Source of the DNA: an uncultured Collinsella sp.
Lineage (GTDB): Bacteria > Actinomycetota > Coriobacteriia > Coriobacteriales > Coriobacteriaceae
Direction: 5' to 3'
NCBI GenBank assembly: GCA_900548255.1
Contig: URKH01000081.1
Location: forward strand, 1-7,876
DNA length: 7,876 nucleotides
Shown one piece after another: positions 1-6,058 of the stretch. Each line of letters begins with the position of its first letter. Position 1 is the stretch's first letter. Below the pieces are notes generated by a model. It saw nothing but the letters and a program-made list of their open reading frames with translations. It ran no database searches and was not told the DNA's origin. The position numbers and the translations under genes were made by a program.

Positions 1-1272
1 CTGGAAAACTTGGGTCTAGCGCGTGATGAGATGCGCCGTCGTGTAGCCGAGACCAGCTATTTCTTTGGGCTGGAGGACTGGCTCCACCGCGATACTGACA
101 CGCTTTCGGGTGGTCGCAAACAGTTGCTGTCGTTGGCGGCCGTTCTGGCGTTGCGTCCGCGTGTGCTGCTACTCGACGAGCCCACGTCTCAGCTCGATCC
201 CGTTGCCGAGAAGAATTTTCTGCACGCGCTGTTTCGCGTGAACCGTGAGTTGGGCTGCACGGTTGTTGTGGCTACGCATCAACCGCGCCCAATGCTCGAG
301 TATGCGACATGTGCGTACCGGATTGAGGACGGTCACGTGCGCGAGGTGGCGGATATGGCTTCTTTGGGACGCCGAGAATCGCTGTTTTCCGACGACATGT
401 TGGGGTGGGGTGCCGTCCGATGTGCAAAAAACGGAGTATTCAGCAGGCGTGAGGACAATTTGGGCTCTCTGGAGCCGCCCGGGGACGTATCGAGCGCGAA
501 AAAAAGCTCGGAATTGGACAAATCGTCCGAATTTGTGGCGCAAACGTCGCTCGAGAACGGCTCGGAAGCCTTCCCGCGCACGGATGGAAGCAGAATACTC
601 CAAAAAATGCACGCTGGGTCGGCTACCACCCTGTCGGAAGGCTGGTTTCGCTACGATCGCGCGTGCGGTTGGGTGCTGCGCGGGCTCGATGCGTCGTTTT
701 CGGCTGGCGCGGTGCATGCAGTCGTGGGCGGAAACGGCTGCGGCAAGTCGACGATGCTTTCGGTGCTGGCCAAGACTGCCAAGCTGCAGCGTGGTCGTAT
801 GGTGCGCGGGGCGGCCTCGGCTGCGCTGCTGCCGCAGAACCCCAAGGCCCTGCTGGTTGCCGAGACGGTGCGCGACGAGCTGATGGAATGGGCCTCGACC
901 TGCGGATATGACGAGAACTTGGCGCGGGAGCGTGCGGCGCAACTGGGATTGGACGGCCTGGAGACGCGCCACCCCTACGATCTTTCGGGCGGACAGCGCC
1001 AGCTGCTTGCGTTGGCAAAGCTGCTGCTGATCGGCCCCGAGCTGCTGTTGCTTGATGAGCCCACCAAGGGCCTTGACCTGGCAAGTCGCTGCATTATCGC
1101 CCGCGCCCTGCGTGACCATGCGAAGGCTGGCGGCACCGTCATTATGGCCACGCACGATCTGGATTTTGCCGAGCAGGTTGCCGATGACATTGCTATGATG
1201 TTTGGCGGCGAGATCGCCTGCATGGAGCCGCCGACCGACTTCTTTGCCGACAACGTGTTTTATAGGGCGTGA
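1..1272 (+). CDS. ECF transporter double ATPase (EcfA-type), 5'-truncated by window edge
   Basis: This gene encodes the ATP-hydrolysing subunit of an energy-coupling-factor (ECF) importer, which acts at the inner face of the membrane. The reading frame is open from base 1, so the start and the first Walker A motif lie outside the window. What remains (423 residues) is the C-terminal half of ATPase domain 1: signature LSGGR at residues 35-39, Walker B VLLLDEP at 55-61, switch His at 93. A Ser/Glu/Lys-rich linker of about 90 residues (about 120-207) follows. Domain 2 is complete: Walker A GGNGCGKST 243-251, Q-loop Gln 279, LSGGQ 328-332, Walker B LLLLDEP 348-354, switch His 385. Two ATPase domains in one chain fit the fused EcfA/EcfA' type. 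The S-component gene starts 4 bases after the stop, which supports an ECF assignment. No EcfT gene is visible; it may lie upstream. The substrate cannot be read from this gene. Confidence 0.9.
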   Translation: MENLGLARDEMRRRVAETSYFFGLEDWLHRDTDTLSGGRKQLLSLAAVLALRPRVLLLDEPTSQLDPVAEKNFLHALFRVNRELGCTVVVATHQPRPMLEYATCAYRIEDGHVREVADMASLGRRESLFSDDMLGWGAVRCAKNGVFSRREDNLGSLEPPGDVSSAKKSSELDKSSEFVAQTSLENGSEAFPRTDGSRILQKMHAGSATTLSEGWFRYDRACGWVLRGLDASFSAGAVHAVVGGNGCGKSTMLSVLAKTAKLQRGRMVRGAASAALLPQNPKALLVAETVRDELMEWASTCGYDENLARERAAQLGLDGLETRHPYDLSGGQRQLLALAKLLLIGPELLLLDEPTKGLDLASRCIIARALRDHAKAGGTVIMATHDLDFAEQVADDIAMMFGGEIACMEPPTDFFADNVFYRA

Positions 1273-1276
1273 TGGG

Positions 1277-1990
1277 ATGGCGGATTATCGCATCGTGCGC
1301 CTACTCGCAAAACAGGAGATACCGCTGCTGCTGGCGGTGCCAGCCGTGATGGCTGCGGCGTTGCTGGCGGGCGTCGAGCAGGCGGCGCTCGCCATGCTTG
1401 TCGTGGTGGCGCTGGTGCTTGCGCTGTTCTTTGCAGGCTACGAGGCGTCGCGACCGGGCCTGCGCCAGATTATGCCAACGCTGGTTCTGGCGGCGTTGGC
1501 CGCGGCGGGGCGCATCTTGTTTGGCCCCATTCCCGACTTTAAACCCGTGAGTGCCATCGCCATTATCGCGGGGGCGACGCTTGGCCGCCGCAATGGTTTT
1601 ATGGTTGGCGCGCTGGCGGCGCTGACCAGCAATTTCTCTTTTGGACAGGGCATGTGGACGCCGTGGCAGATGTATGCTTGGGGGCTCGTGGGATACGTTG
1701 GCGGTGCGCTGGCGCATGCCGGCGCTTTTGATCGCGCCGATGGCACCGTGCGTATGCCGGCGCTGCTGACCTACGGCTTTGCTTCGGGTTTGCTGTACGG
1801 CGTTGTGATCAACGCCTACGACATTATCGGTTTTGTTCAACCGCTCACGTGGGCGGGTGCCATGGCGCGTCTTGCCACCGCCGTACCGTTCGATATCACG
1901 CACGGCCTTGCGACCTGCGTGTTTTTGGTCGCCCTGTACAAGCCTTGGTGTCGCCGCATCAACCGAGTCGTCGTGAAGTACGGACTGTAG
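1277..1990 (+). CDS. ECF transporter S component (membrane substrate-binding subunit)
   Basis: This 237-residue, very hydrophobic protein has about seven likely membrane segments, including two at the N-terminus (about 14-34 and 38-57) before the conserved part. The start is ATG 1277, four bases after the ATPase stop, with a purine-rich AGGG at 1264-1267; the longer upstream reading lies inside the ATPase gene. The conserved part has R-I-L-F-G-P-I-P-D at 79-87, the K-P-V segment at 89-91, and a motif at 123-140 with key residues G-Q-G-M-W-T-P-W-Q-M. From memory, the W-T-P-W-Q-M pattern occurs in S components of the group that includes cobalamin-type (CbrT-like) carriers, so cobalamin or a related ligand is possible but unproven. 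Coupling to the double ATPase next door is the strongest functional evidence. The protein ends in a basic tail (R-R-I-N-R), probably cytoplasmic. Confidence 0.8.
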   Translation: MADYRIVRLLAKQEIPLLLAVPAVMAAALLAGVEQAALAMLVVVALVLALFFAGYEASRPGLRQIMPTLVLAALAAAGRILFGPIPDFKPVSAIAIIAGATLGRRNGFMVGALAALTSNFSFGQGMWTPWQMYAWGLVGYVGGALAHAGAFDRADGTVRMPALLTYGFASGLLYGVVINAYDIIGFVQPLTWAGAMARLATAVPFDITHGLATCVFLVALYKPWCRRINRVVVKYGL

Positions 1991-2030
1991 GGCTGGTTGC
2001 GCCGGGGCGGGAATCAATACTGCCGAAGTG

Positions 2031-2196
2031 CCATTTTAAAACTATGCCGGTTTACGGGGCCAGATTGGCACAAGCAGACCATGCCGGCTATTTTTGAAAT
2101 AGAGCAAGCCGTTTACCTGCGGTTTTATTATTTCGGAATTGCGTATGGTTGGGGGTTCGCGATTTAGCCCCGTAAACTGGCATAGTTTTGGAATGG
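2031..2196. repeat. Intergenic element with 30-bp inverted ends
   Basis: Two 30-base arms (2031-2060 and 2167-2196) are inverted copies of each other, with 27 of 30 positions Watson-Crick complementary. The three exceptions (2035, 2036 and 2049 against their partners) would all be G-U pairs in a plus-strand transcript, so such an RNA could form a 30-bp stem without a break. The 106-base interior contains a small hairpin (CTATTT / AAATAG, 2088-2102) and a terminator-like stretch at 2104-2126. There is no open reading frame of note and no obvious target-site duplication. It may be a small non-autonomous mobile element or a structured RNA; the sequence alone does not decide. Confidence 0.75.
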
Positions 2197-2228
2197 CCGG
2201 CTGATATGACGGGCGTCGTGACCCTCAA

Positions 2229-2282
2229 GAGCCAAATTGATCCGTTTTCTTCCGTCTCCAGACGTCCCCGGGGAATCAGCTG
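2229..2282. repeat. Left copy of a diverged direct repeat flanking the palindrome
   Basis: This stretch resembles 2477-2522 in the same orientation. Shared blocks include CGTTTTC, TCCGTC and ATCAGCTG in the same order. The left copy is longer because of about ten extra bases near 2254-2263, where a CGTCTCC-like unit appears doubled (CGTCTCC then CGTCCCC). Together the two copies bracket the 2290-2453 palindrome, so this may be the outer part of one composite repeat. Confidence 0.6.
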
Positions 2283-2289
2283 AACTCGC

Positions 2290-2453
2290 CCGCCACGAAA
2301 TCAGCCTATCTACTACGTTTGACCCGACACCCCCAAACACAACCGCGTTTTATGAAAAACCGCAGGCTTTCTACCTGCGGTTTTCTTTTTGCGTTGTTCG
2401 CTGTGGTTGAGGGTGGTGGCTTAAACGTAGTAGATGGGCGTGTTTCGTGGCGG
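2290..2453. repeat. 164-bp imperfect palindrome centred on a terminator
   Basis: The two halves are inverted copies around a centre near base 2371. Perfect blocks are 2290-2300 with 2443-2453 (11 bp), 2308-2320 with 2423-2435 (13 bp), and the terminator stem 2356-2366 with 2374-2384 (11 bp). The outer two blocks are in exactly the same register and the terminator is shifted by 3 bases. Between the blocks the arms are diverged but still alignable. Such a long palindrome is far more than a terminator needs and suggests a dispersed repeat element. A 72-codon reading frame crosses it but looks accidental. Confidence 0.7.
2355..2390. terminator. Strong bidirectional rho-independent terminator
   Basis: An 11-bp perfect stem (2356-2366 with 2374-2384, AAAACCGCAGG / CCTGCGGTTTT) has a 7-base loop. 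It is followed by a T-rich run to 2390 on the plus strand and by a T run (complement of 2355-2359) on the minus strand. It lies between the convergent S-component gene (ends 1990, +) and the exonuclease gene (ends 2526, -), so it can stop transcription from both sides. Its place at the centre of a longer palindrome suggests that it arrived as part of a repeat element. Confidence 0.85.
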
Positions 2454-2476
2454 ATGGGTCACGTGGATACCACCAC

Positions 2477-2522
2477 GAGGCCCAAAATGATTCGTTTTCC
2501 TCCGTCCCCAGGGGATCAGCTG
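2477..2522. repeat. Right copy of the diverged direct repeat
   Basis: This copy matches 2229-2282 in the same orientation, with a more compact centre containing the 11-base palindrome TCCCCAGGGGA (2505-2515). It ends only three bases before the exonuclease stop codon, so the repeat abuts that gene's 3' end. Confidence 0.6.
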
Positions 2523-2525
2523 GGG

Positions 2526-3344
2526 CTAGAGCTCTAGCGTGAGGGTGACGGGGCAGTGGTCGCTGCCGAAGATGTCGCCGCGGATGCCGGTGTCGCGTAC
2601 GTTGTCGGCGATTGCGTCGCTTACCAGGAAGTAGTCGATGCGCCAGCCGGCGTTGTTCTTGCGGGCATTAAAGCGATAGCTCCACCAGCTGTAGACGCCC
2701 TCGACGTCGGGGTTTGCCGCGCGCCAGGTATCGGTAAAGCCGGCGTTGAGCAGCTCGGTAAACTTGCCGCGCTCCTCGTCCGAAAAGCCGGCGTTGCCGC
2801 GGTTGGACTTGGGGTTCTTAAGGTCGATCTCCTCGTGCGCCACGTTAAAGTCGCCGCAGGTCACGACGGGTTTGCCGGTCTCGCGCTCGAGCGCGTTCAA
2901 AAAGCCGCGGTAAGCATCGTCCCAGGCCATGCGCACGTCGATGCGGGCGAGTTCGTTTTGCGCGTTGGGAGTGTAGACATCCACAAACCAGAACTTGTCG
3001 AACTCCAGCGCGCAGACGCGGCCCTCGGTTGCGGCTTGGGCGACGAGTACGGCCGCCTCGTTCTCGCCGGCGTAGGGTAGCAGTGCGTCGGCGTGCAGCA
3101 CGCGCAGCGGTTCCTGGCGGCTAAAGACCGCAGTGCCCGAATAGCCTTTACGCTCGGCGTAGCTCCAGGTTTGGTGATAGCCGGCCAGGTCAATATCGAC
3201 CTGGCCTTCTTGCAACTTGGTCTCTTGCAGCGCCAGGATATCGACGTCGAGTTCTTGCGCGATCTGGATAAAGCTCGGGTCCTTTTTGAGCACGGCGCGC
3301 AGGCCGTTGACGTTCCACGAGACGAAAGTGTAAGTCTGAGGCAT
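2526..3344 (-). CDS. xth: Exodeoxyribonuclease III / AP endonuclease (ExoA family)
   Basis: This is a 272-residue cytoplasmic DNA-repair nuclease of the exonuclease-endonuclease-phosphatase fold. It is expected to cut DNA at abasic sites and to remove 3'-blocking groups or 3' nucleotides in base-excision repair. The family motifs are all present: W-N-V-N-G-L-R 10-16, L-Q-E-T-K 39-43 (metal-binding Glu 41), Tyr 124 in Y-T-P-N, G-D-F-N 164-167 (Asp 165, Asn 167), the W-W-S-Y-R and W-R-I-D-Y-F segments, and the C-terminal S-D-H-C-P-V with catalytic Asp 262 and His 263. Length is normal for the family. The start ATG (3342-3344 on the complement) has AAAGGA four bases upstream. The gene is divergent from the sirtuin gene and ends at the repeat-filled region. 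The stop lies in a 12-base palindrome (CTAGAGCTCTAG, 2526-2537). Bacterial relatives are called xth or exoA; the symbol follows family membership. Confidence 0.95.
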   Translation of the reverse strand: MPQTYTFVSWNVNGLRAVLKKDPSFIQIAQELDVDILALQETKLQEGQVDIDLAGYHQTWSYAERKGYSGTAVFSRQEPLRVLHADALLPYAGENEAAVLVAQAATEGRVCALEFDKFWFVDVYTPNAQNELARIDVRMAWDDAYRGFLNALERETGKPVVTCGDFNVAHEEIDLKNPKSNRGNAGFSDEERGKFTELLNAGFTDTWRAANPDVEGVYSWWSYRFNARKNNAGWRIDYFLVSDAIADNVRDTGIRGDIFGSDHCPVTLTLEL

Positions 3345-3406
3345 GGTGTCCTTTCGACGGGGTTGGCAGGCTTAAGATTAGCGCAACAGGGGCGGGGTGG
3401 GCTCCG

Positions 3407-3434
3407 CGCATGCTGACTTAAAGGTCGCATGCTG
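3407..3434. repeat. Paired CGCATGCTG direct repeat between divergent genes
   Basis: The nonamer CGCATGCTG occurs at 3407-3415 and again at 3426-3434, 19 bases start to start, each containing the palindrome GCATGC. It lies in the 135-base space between the divergent xth and sirtuin genes, where an operator could act on both. No promoter could be placed confidently here. It could also be chance. Confidence 0.35.
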
Positions 3435-3468
3435 GGACATCGCCCGACGCCGCCCGATCAACAAGGAC

Positions 3469-3473
3469 GGAGG
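3469..3473 (+). promoter_or_regulatory. Ribosome binding site of the sirtuin gene
   Basis: GGAGG lies six bases before ATG 3480 and fixes that codon as the start, against the in-frame ATG at 3429, which lacks such a site. Confidence 0.8.
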
Positions 3474-3479
3474 GCTCAT

Positions 3480-4232
3480 ATGACGCAGGCAATATCGGAC
3501 CCCAGGCAGGCGTCCGCCGCGCTGGCGGATCTGTTTGACACCCACAAGCGCGTGGTGTTCTTTGGCGGCGCCGGTGTTTCCACGGCGAGTGACATCCCCG
3601 ATTTCCGCAGCGTGGACGGCCTGTATCACCAGCAGTTTGCCTATCCGCCCGAGACCATGCTCTCGCACAGCTTTTACGAGACACATCCGGCGGGGTTCTT
3701 CGACTTTTACCGCACCAAGATGATCGCGCTTAACGCTAAGCCCAGCCGCTGCCACACCAAGCTGGCCGAGCTGGAGCGAGCTGGCAAGCTCGATGCCGTG
3801 GTGACGCAAAACATCGACGGCTTGCATCAGATGGCGGGCTCGCAGCGCGTATTCGAGCTGCACGGATCGGTCCATCGCAACATTTGCCAGTCGTGCGGCG
3901 CGGTCTATAGCGCCGAGTGGATTTGCTCGCGCGAGCATGAGGACGCCGCGGGCGTGCCCGTGTGCCCTGCGTGCGGTGGTCGCATCAAGCCCGATGTGGT
4001 GCTCTACGAAGAGCCGCTCGACGAGCGTGTGTTGACCGGTGCCGTTGCCGCCATCGCCGCGGCCGATGCCCTCATTGTGGGCGGGACCTCGCTCGTGGTG
4101 TATCCGGCGGCAGGCCTTACGCGTTACTTTACTGGCGATACGCTGGCCATTTGCAATTTGGCGCCTACCGATCAGGATGCAAATGCCGACCTGCTGATTT
4201 CTTGCGACATCGCGGCCGCGTTTGCGTTCTAG
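3480..4232 (+). CDS. NAD-dependent protein deacylase, Sir2 family
   Basis: This is a 250-residue sirtuin. Such enzymes remove acyl groups from lysine side chains using NAD+, releasing nicotinamide and O-acyl-ADP-ribose. Visible motifs are the NAD-binding G-A-G-V-S 30-34 with I-P-D-F-R-S 39-44, T-Q-N-I-D-G-L-H 109-116, the catalytic His 128 in E-L-H-G-S, four zinc Cys (136, 139, 162, 165), and the C-terminal G-G-T-S-L nucleotide-binding segment. An extra Cys at 149 lies inside the zinc module. Residue 38 is Asp, where the textbook motif has Gly. The length is normal for a bacterial sirtuin, with no added domains. It lacks an obvious partner such as an acetyl-CoA synthetase, so its targets are unknown. 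About 95 bases separate it from the folate gene, which may have its own promoter. Confidence 0.93.
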   Translation: MTQAISDPRQASAALADLFDTHKRVVFFGGAGVSTASDIPDFRSVDGLYHQQFAYPPETMLSHSFYETHPAGFFDFYRTKMIALNAKPSRCHTKLAELERAGKLDAVVTQNIDGLHQMAGSQRVFELHGSVHRNICQSCGAVYSAEWICSREHEDAAGVPVCPACGGRIKPDVVLYEEPLDERVLTGAVAAIAAADALIVGGTSLVVYPAAGLTRYFTGDTLAICNLAPTDQDANADLLISCDIAAAFAF

Positions 4233-4252
4233 CCCGTGTGCGCGGATACAAT
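4222..4252 (+). promoter_or_regulatory. Possible promoter of the folate gene
   Basis: TACAAT at 4247-4252 matches the -10 consensus at five of six positions. A weak TTGCGT at 4222-4227 could be the -35, but the spacing of 19 is long and it overlaps the end of the sirtuin gene. Transcription would begin near 4259, upstream of the leader hairpin. Confidence 0.3.
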
Positions 4253-4277
4253 AGAAAGACTGAGTGCAAAGCGACCC

Positions 4278-4305
4278 CGCCGCCAGCTCCCCAAGCTCGG
4301 CGGCG
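4278..4305 (+). other. GC-rich hairpin in the folPK leader
   Basis: CGCCGCC (4278-4284) plus AGCT (4285-4288) pair with AGCT (4294-4297) plus GGCGGCG (4299-4305), giving 11 bp with one bulged C and a five-base loop. Only a short TTTT follows at 4312-4315, eleven bases before the ribosome binding site ends, so it is a poor intrinsic terminator. It could weakly end sirtuin transcripts, act as an attenuator, or have no role. Confidence 0.45.
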
Positions 4306-4315
4306 TGGGCATTTT

Positions 4316-4321
4316 AGGAGG
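4316..4321 (+). promoter_or_regulatory. Ribosome binding site of the folPK gene
   Basis: AGGAGG ends right before an ATG at 4322 and six bases before a second in-frame ATG at 4328. Normal spacing picks 4328 as the start. Confidence 0.8.
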
Positions 4322-4327
4322 ATGTTC

Positions 4328-6058
4328 ATGGCGAACGACAGCAAGACATGGCGGTGCGGAAAGTATGAGCTCAGCTTTGACCGTCCGCGCATCATGGGCG
4401 TCCTCAACGTGACGCCCGATTCGTTTAGCGATGGCGGGGAGCACTTCGACCCGGATGCCGCCATCGAGTACGGCCTGGCGATGCTCGACGCCGGCGCCGA
4501 CATCATCGACGTAGGCGGCGAGTCCACGCGCCCCGGCTTTACCCCGGTTAATCCCGACGAGGAGGCTCGCCGCGTGCTGCCCGTGGTGCGCGCGCTGGCC
4601 AAAGAGGGCGCCATCGTCTCGATCGACACGCGTCACGTGGCGGTTGCCAAGGCGGCCGTGCGCTGCGGCGCCTCGATCGTCAACGACGTGACCGGCTTCA
4701 CTGACCCCAAGATGGTCGAGTTTGTTAAGACGAGCACCTGCGGCGTCATCGTGATGCATGCCGGCGAGGTCGCCGCGCCTACCCGCACGCACGCAACGGT
4801 ACAGCTCGATACCTCGGCGGCGGCGTTTGTTGCCGAGAAGGCGCGCGAGGCGGCTGCCGAGGCCGCGCGTGAGGCTGAGAAGCCGGCTCGCCGCCGTCGC
4901 GGCAAGTTACTGGGCGAGCCTAAGCCGGAGGCCAAGCTTCCGGGCGGCGTGGTGCAGCCCTCGTTGCCGTTTGGCGATCCGGAGCCCGCGACCGAGCCTG
5001 CAAGCGAGCAGGAGACGCCGGCCGCCGAGCAGGCTGCTGCCGCCGAGACCGTCGCGCCCGCGCCCGAGGCCACCGAGGCCGCATCGGAGTCCAATGACCG
5101 CCTGGCCGCCATGATGCGCCGCAGCGCCCGCCGCGAGGAGGCCTACGTGCCCACCTCGCAGCTCCGCCGCTTCACCCTGCCCGATTCGGCGCCCATCATG
5201 CGCCGCGTCATGGGCTTTCTGTCCGACCAGGCCCGCGCGCTCATCCACGCCGGCGTGTCGCGCGACCGCATCTGCATCGATCCTGGCCCGGGCTTTGGTA
5301 AGTCGGCTAACGAGGACATCGTCATCCAGCGCGAGACTGCCAAGATGGCGTCACTGGGTTATCCGCTCATGTGCGCCGTATCGCGCAAGCGCTTTGTGGG
5401 CGCCGTCTCGGGCGTGACCGAGGCCGCCGAGCGCGATGCCGCTACGTTTGGCGTGTGCCTGGGCGCCATCCAGGCCGGTGCCAACATCGTGCGCGTGCAC
5501 GACGCCGCGGGTTTTGCGCAGTTCCTGAACGGCTACTGGGCAGTTGCCAAGCCGCAGCCGCGCCGCGCGTTTGTGGCCGTGGGCTCCAACCTGGGGCATC
5601 GCTGTGACAACATCCGCGCCGCACGCGACATGATCGCCGAGATTCCACTCACCTGCGTGTCCAACTCCTCCAAGATCTACGAGAGCGAGCCGGCCTACGA
5701 GACGCGCCAGGACGCGTTTGCCAACGCCGTCATCGAGATCAAGACCGAGCTGGCGCCGCTGGTACTGCTCGACGAGCTGCAGAAGATCGAGCTCGAGCTG
5801 GGCCGCGACCGCTCCAAAAAGGCCAAGGCCAACGGTCCGCGCACCATCGACCTGGACCTGCTGTGGATGGACGGCGAGACCCACGGCGGCAAAAAGCTGC
5901 GCCTGCCGCATCCGCTCATTGGCGAGCGCGACTTTGTGCTGGTGCCGCTCGAGGACCTGATGCACGACCCGGCGCGGTTCTTCCGCTATAACGGTGTCGA
6001 GGTCAAGGAACCCGAGGATCGCGTGGGCCATATCGTGGGCGAATTGGGGCGTATGTAG
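4328..6058 (+). CDS. folP-folK: Fused dihydropteroate synthase - HPPK (FolP-FolK) with internal low-complexity insertion
   Basis: This 576-residue cytoplasmic protein joins two successive folate steps. The C-terminal kinase pyrophosphorylates 6-hydroxymethyl-dihydropterin, and the N-terminal synthase condenses that product with p-aminobenzoate. Synthase motifs: G-V-L-N-V-T-P-D-S-F-S-D-G-G 24-37, D-V-G-G-E-S-T-R-P-G 61-70, S-I-D-T 98-101, N-D 119-120, M-H 143-144, D-P-G-P-G-F-G-K 318-325, S-R-K-R-F 352-356, R-V-H-D 389-392. Kinase motifs: V-A-V-G-S-N-L-G 416-423, G-P-R-T-I-D-L-D-L-L 503-512, L-P-H-P 526-529. Both active sites therefore look intact. Residues about 150-285 are an Ala/Glu/Pro-rich insertion with a basic patch (R-R-R-R, 188-191) in the loop after the M-H strand; the M-H to D-P-G distance is 175 residues, against roughly 45-50 in ordinary synthases. 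The synthase-first order is the reverse of the plant and fungal fusions. No FolB or FolE is in the window. The stop abuts the next gene, suggesting one transcript. Confidence 0.93.
   Translation: MANDSKTWRCGKYELSFDRPRIMGVLNVTPDSFSDGGEHFDPDAAIEYGLAMLDAGADIIDVGGESTRPGFTPVNPDEEARRVLPVVRALAKEGAIVSIDTRHVAVAKAAVRCGASIVNDVTGFTDPKMVEFVKTSTCGVIVMHAGEVAAPTRTHATVQLDTSAAAFVAEKAREAAAEAAREAEKPARRRRGKLLGEPKPEAKLPGGVVQPSLPFGDPEPATEPASEQETPAAEQAAAAETVAPAPEATEAASESNDRLAAMMRRSARREEAYVPTSQLRRFTLPDSAPIMRRVMGFLSDQARALIHAGVSRDRICIDPGPGFGKSANEDIVIQRETAKMASLGYPLMCAVSRKRFVGAVSGVTEAAERDAATFGVCLGAIQAGANIVRVHDAAGFAQFLNGYWAVAKPQPRRAFVAVGSNLGHRCDNIRAARDMIAEIPLTCVSNSSKIYESEPAYETRQDAFANAVIEIKTELAPLVLLDELQKIELELGRDRSKKAKANGPRTIDLDLLWMDGETHGGKKLRLPHPLIGERDFVLVPLEDLMHDPARFFRYNGVEVKEPEDRVGHIVGELGRM

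Noticed and set aside
169..1155. Long minus-strand reading frame opposite the ECF ATPase gene
   Set aside because: It is a shadow of the high-GC coding strand; the plus frame carries all ABC ATPase motifs.
2031..2196. Target-site duplication around the inverted-end element
   Set aside because: I compared the flanks of 2031 and 2196 and saw no convincing direct repeat.
2319..2537. 72-codon plus-strand reading frame across the terminator and palindrome
   Set aside because: It runs through the terminator stem and repeat arms, has no ribosome site, and the sequence is explained by the palindrome.
2526..2537. 12-base perfect palindrome CTAGAGCTCTAG at the xth stop codon
   Set aside because: It is explained by the last Glu-Leu codons and stop; too short to call a site without further evidence.
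2556..3080. Plus-strand frame opposite the exonuclease gene
   Set aside because: It is antisense to a gene with complete family motifs and has no recognisable features of its own.
4322..4324. ATG 4322 as the folPK start
   Set aside because: It directly touches AGGAGG with no spacer, while ATG 4328 has a normal six-base spacer.
3962..4327. Upstream extension of the folPK reading frame into the sirtuin gene
   Set aside because: The extension overlaps the zinc-module and C-terminal coding part of the sirtuin gene, and AGGAGG at 4316-4321 places the start at 4328.
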